Assembly: GCA_963513935.1 (NCBI GenBank)
Contig: OY740769.1
Span: forward strand, 34,499,120-34,563,119
Length of the DNA stretch: 64,000 nt
Origin: Aphrophora alni
Taxonomy: Eukaryota > Arthropoda > Insecta > Hemiptera > Aphrophoridae
Direction: 5' to 3'
Made by a program: the position numbers and the translations under genes. Positions 62,041-64,000 of this stretch are shown one piece after another (the stretch's first letter is position 1; every line of letters begins with the position of its first letter). Below the pieces are notes generated by a model, which saw nothing but the letters and a program-made list of their open reading frames with translations, searched no databases and had not been told where the DNA came from.

Positions 62041-62048
62041 CCGTCTTT

Positions 62049-62054
62049 TTTAAT
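62049..62054 (-). promoter_or_regulatory. possible poly(A) signal ATTAAA, gene 5
   Basis: ATTAAA on the minus strand about 85 bp beyond the gene 5 stop. No AATAAA was found closer. Confidence 0.4.
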
Positions 62055-62136
62055 AAATATCTTAGCATAACAAACTTAACAAAAATAGTCGTATATACAA
62101 ATGTTTATCACTTTACAATACTTGTAAATCAGTAAG

Positions 62137-63246
62137 TTACTTAATAACAGCCATATTAGGGTCAAAGTTGTGTAGGTTAGGAGGGTGAATATTATTGAGA
62201 AAAGGGCCGGGACCAGGCTGGGAACAGCATGGAAATCCAGTACTAGGCTGGGGACAGCACTGAGGTTTCGAACCAGGGTTGGGATAGGATGGAGGTGCAG
62301 GGCCAGACTGTAAACAGCAAGGAGGTTCGAGATCATGTCGAGGGAAAACTGGAGGTTCGTAAAAATGTTGGGGAAAACTACAAGGTTCAGAACAGGGTTG
62401 AGTTCCGTGAGAAGGGTGTGGATAGTAAAAAGGTTCTGCCAAAATCTGGGGATAACAAACAGGTTCGGTAGGCGATTGAGGATAACAAGGTTCAGGACAT
62501 GGCTGAGGATCAGGCTGATGATGGAAACAAGGTTCTGGAGCAAGCGTGGGACAAAAAATATTTTGTTGTGGACAACAAAAAGGTTCAGGAGTATTTTTCA
62601 GGTTACAAGAAGGGTCGATAGGTGATAGTGGACCACATGAAGGTTCTGGAGTAGGTTTGGGACAGAATATTGGTGCGAGACCGATCTTAGGACTACATTT
62701 TATTTCACATTTGAGTTTGGAAGAACTTACTGGTACAGGATCAGGCTCTGGATAACATACAGGTTCTGGAGTAGGCTTGGGACAGAATATTGGGGCAAGA
62801 CGGGGTGTAGAAGTGCGTTTTAGTTCAATCTTTGTTTGAGAGCATACTGGTGGAGGCACACTTTCAGGACAGCAACAAGATGCAGGCGCTGGCTCTGGAC
62901 AGGATATAGGTGTTTTAGCAGGCTGTGTACAACAAACGTTCTTCGTTGTAGGTTGGGGACAGCGTTCTGGCACCGTTACAGGTTGGGGGCAGCAAACTGG
63001 TGTCGATTTAGATTGGGGACAAACCATTGTTGTAGTAGCAGTTTTGGAGCAACAGCAGCATTTTGGTGTGGAAATAGATTTAGAACAGCAACTGCAATCT
63101 GATGCTACAGGTTTGGAACAGCAACAACAATCTGATAGAGTATATACTTTGGCGCAGGCAAGTGGTGCAGGTTTTTTAAAAAACTCATCATACAATGGTA
63201 GAGGCGATGACTTAACACATTTCCTTTTACAACATCCTTCGGATAA
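62137..63246 (-). CDS. gene 5 last exon: Cys/Pro-rich secreted protein (5' exon outside window)
   Basis: Opens after a TTATTTTCAG acceptor with LSEGCCKRKCVKSSPLP, phase 0, and runs 369 codons to TAA at 62137. The LSEG opening equals that of gene 3. The first third has CCCCSK(P/S/T) blocks. The rest is (C/F)CPxPxPEPxCCPxP-type units with many Pro, ending GPFLNNIHPPNLHNFDPNMAVIK, a Cys-free tail. By analogy the missing exon 1 should be a 54-nt signal exon upstream on the minus strand. None was found up to 64000. Other frames across the exon, in both directions, are shadows of its biased codons. Extracellular structural role inferred. Confidence 0.8.
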   Translation of the reverse strand, partial: LSEGCCKRKCVKSSPLPLYDEFFKKPAPLACAKVYTLSDCCCCSKPVASDCSCCSKSISTPKCCCCSKTATTTMVCPQSKSTPVCCPQPVTVPERCPQPTTKNVCCTQPAKTPISCPEPAPASCCCPESVPPPVCSQTKIELKRTSTPRLAPIFCPKPTPEPVCYPEPDPVPVSSSKLKCEIKCSPKIGLAPIFCPKPTPEPSCGPLSPIDPSCNLKNTPEPFCCPQQNIFCPTLAPEPCFHHQPDPQPCPEPCYPQSPTEPVCYPQILAEPFYYPHPSHGTQPCSEPCSFPQHFYEPPVFPRHDLEPPCCLQSGPAPPSYPNPGSKPQCCPQPSTGFPCCSQPGPGPFLNNIHPPNLHNFDPNMAVIK

Positions 63247-64000
63247 CTGAAAATAATTAAGTTCTATTATTTACTGATTTTCAATTTTAAAACATGTTGT
63301 TTAATCATACGTACGTTAAACGTCATCAGTAGAATATAGAGTAAAATCGTTCTATTAATAAAGCTTGTTGCCTCAAGTTTCATAGGAAATCATAATACCG
63401 CCACTAGTTTTCGACTAACTTAAACAGAAAACATTTTGGACGCAATAAACGGTTTGTTATTAGTTTTGGTCTAGCTTATGCTAAAACTAAAATGCAAAAC
63501 GGTGATATTAATATTTTACGATTACACTACATAAATCGATATTTGGTGGAATGTGAACTGAAAATGTTTATCTTTGATTATCAATTAACTAGAAGGGCAA
63601 ATTAAATTATTAAAATAAAAATGAAATTACTTAATTCTAAAATTTCGGGTATAGTTTGTATAACAAAGTTAAAGAGTCATTTAAAAAGCTTTGCTTTTCC
63701 ATTACAAAAAAATGTAACATTTTACCATAATTTACTACTTTCAACAGTGATTTCAACGTTAGACGAAAACGTTGGTCTACAGTTCCGTGAAATAACTAAA
63801 TTTAACCTAATTCGGGTAATTAGATAGTGTTTTTATACGAAACTAATACATTTATTTACAATTTCGTTATAAATTTCATCTATCGTATTTTGTAGTGCCT
63901 AATTAATCGAATTAGGTAGTGTTTTTCAAAATCCAACACAAAGATTTAAGATCAAGAAAATTCTGTATTTTCAAACAAGAGTTTCTGTGAAATTAATTAT
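63247..64000 (-). other. start of gene 5 intron, runs off the window
   Basis: Minus-strand acceptor just above 63246. No 18-codon ATG...CAG-GT exon was seen in the remaining 750 bp, so exon 1 is presumably beyond 64000. AT-rich, no repeat recognised. Confidence 0.55.

Noticed and set aside
62076..63250. alternative frames over gene 5, including a hydrophobic 155-codon minus-strand frame
   Set aside because: They overlap the supported exon in other frames and arise from its repeated codons.

Overview
This is AT-rich eukaryotic nuclear DNA, most likely from an insect or a close arthropod relative. The evidence is GT-AG introns, TATA boxes placed about 50-65 bp before start codons, AATAAA-type poly(A) signals, a Penelope-like retroelement, a tRNA-headed SINE, hairpin transposon relics and long AT-rich introns and spacers. 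No species can be assigned from the sequence alone. No bacterial operon, CRISPR array, rRNA gene or intact tRNA gene was seen.

The main content is a loose cluster of five genes for secreted Cys/Pro-rich (and one Tyr/Thr/Ser-repeat) proteins. Four have a first coding exon of exactly 54 nt: 18 codons, ATG start, hydrophobic signal-peptide core, last codon CAG, phase-0 GT donor. The product is then encoded mostly in one long last exon. The models are: gene 1 (+) 2177-2230 joined to 19577-19999; gene 2 (-) 37014-37067, an optional 31739-31813, and 25432-29667 (about 1,454 aa); gene 3 (-) 49977-50030 joined to 45700-46383 (245 aa); gene 4 (+) 54877-54930 joined to 57545-58300 (269 aa, nearly 30% Cys); gene 5 (-) last exon 62137-63246, with its first exon outside the window. 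Genes 1 and 2 are convergent, 2 and 3 tandem, 3 and 4 divergent, 4 and 5 convergent. The shared exon 1 points to tandem duplication followed by rapid divergence of the repeat exon. The products look like extracellular structural material (cuticle, eggshell, silk or glue, salivary sheath), cross-linked through Cys and perhaps Tyr. The actual role cannot be read from the sequence.

Spacers and introns hold repeats. These include a decayed Penelope-like element (8701-13123) with inverted terminal arms, an RT with a YVDD motif and a GIY-YIG domain split by a 2.5-kb DNA element flanked by GTAC duplications (9199-11723). There are palindromic elements at 771-887, 18036-18302, 34511-34733 (17-bp target duplication), 34845-35185 and 50645-50820. 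There is a possible piggyBac-like 5' end at 4147-4812, a SINE-like family in several copies, and a tRNA-headed SINE near 24 kb. Minisatellites include 18 x 41 bp at 48257-48989 inside the gene 3 intron, 46-bp units at 33.2-33.6 kb, about 175-bp units inside the gene 4 intron, and a 298-bp GA tract.
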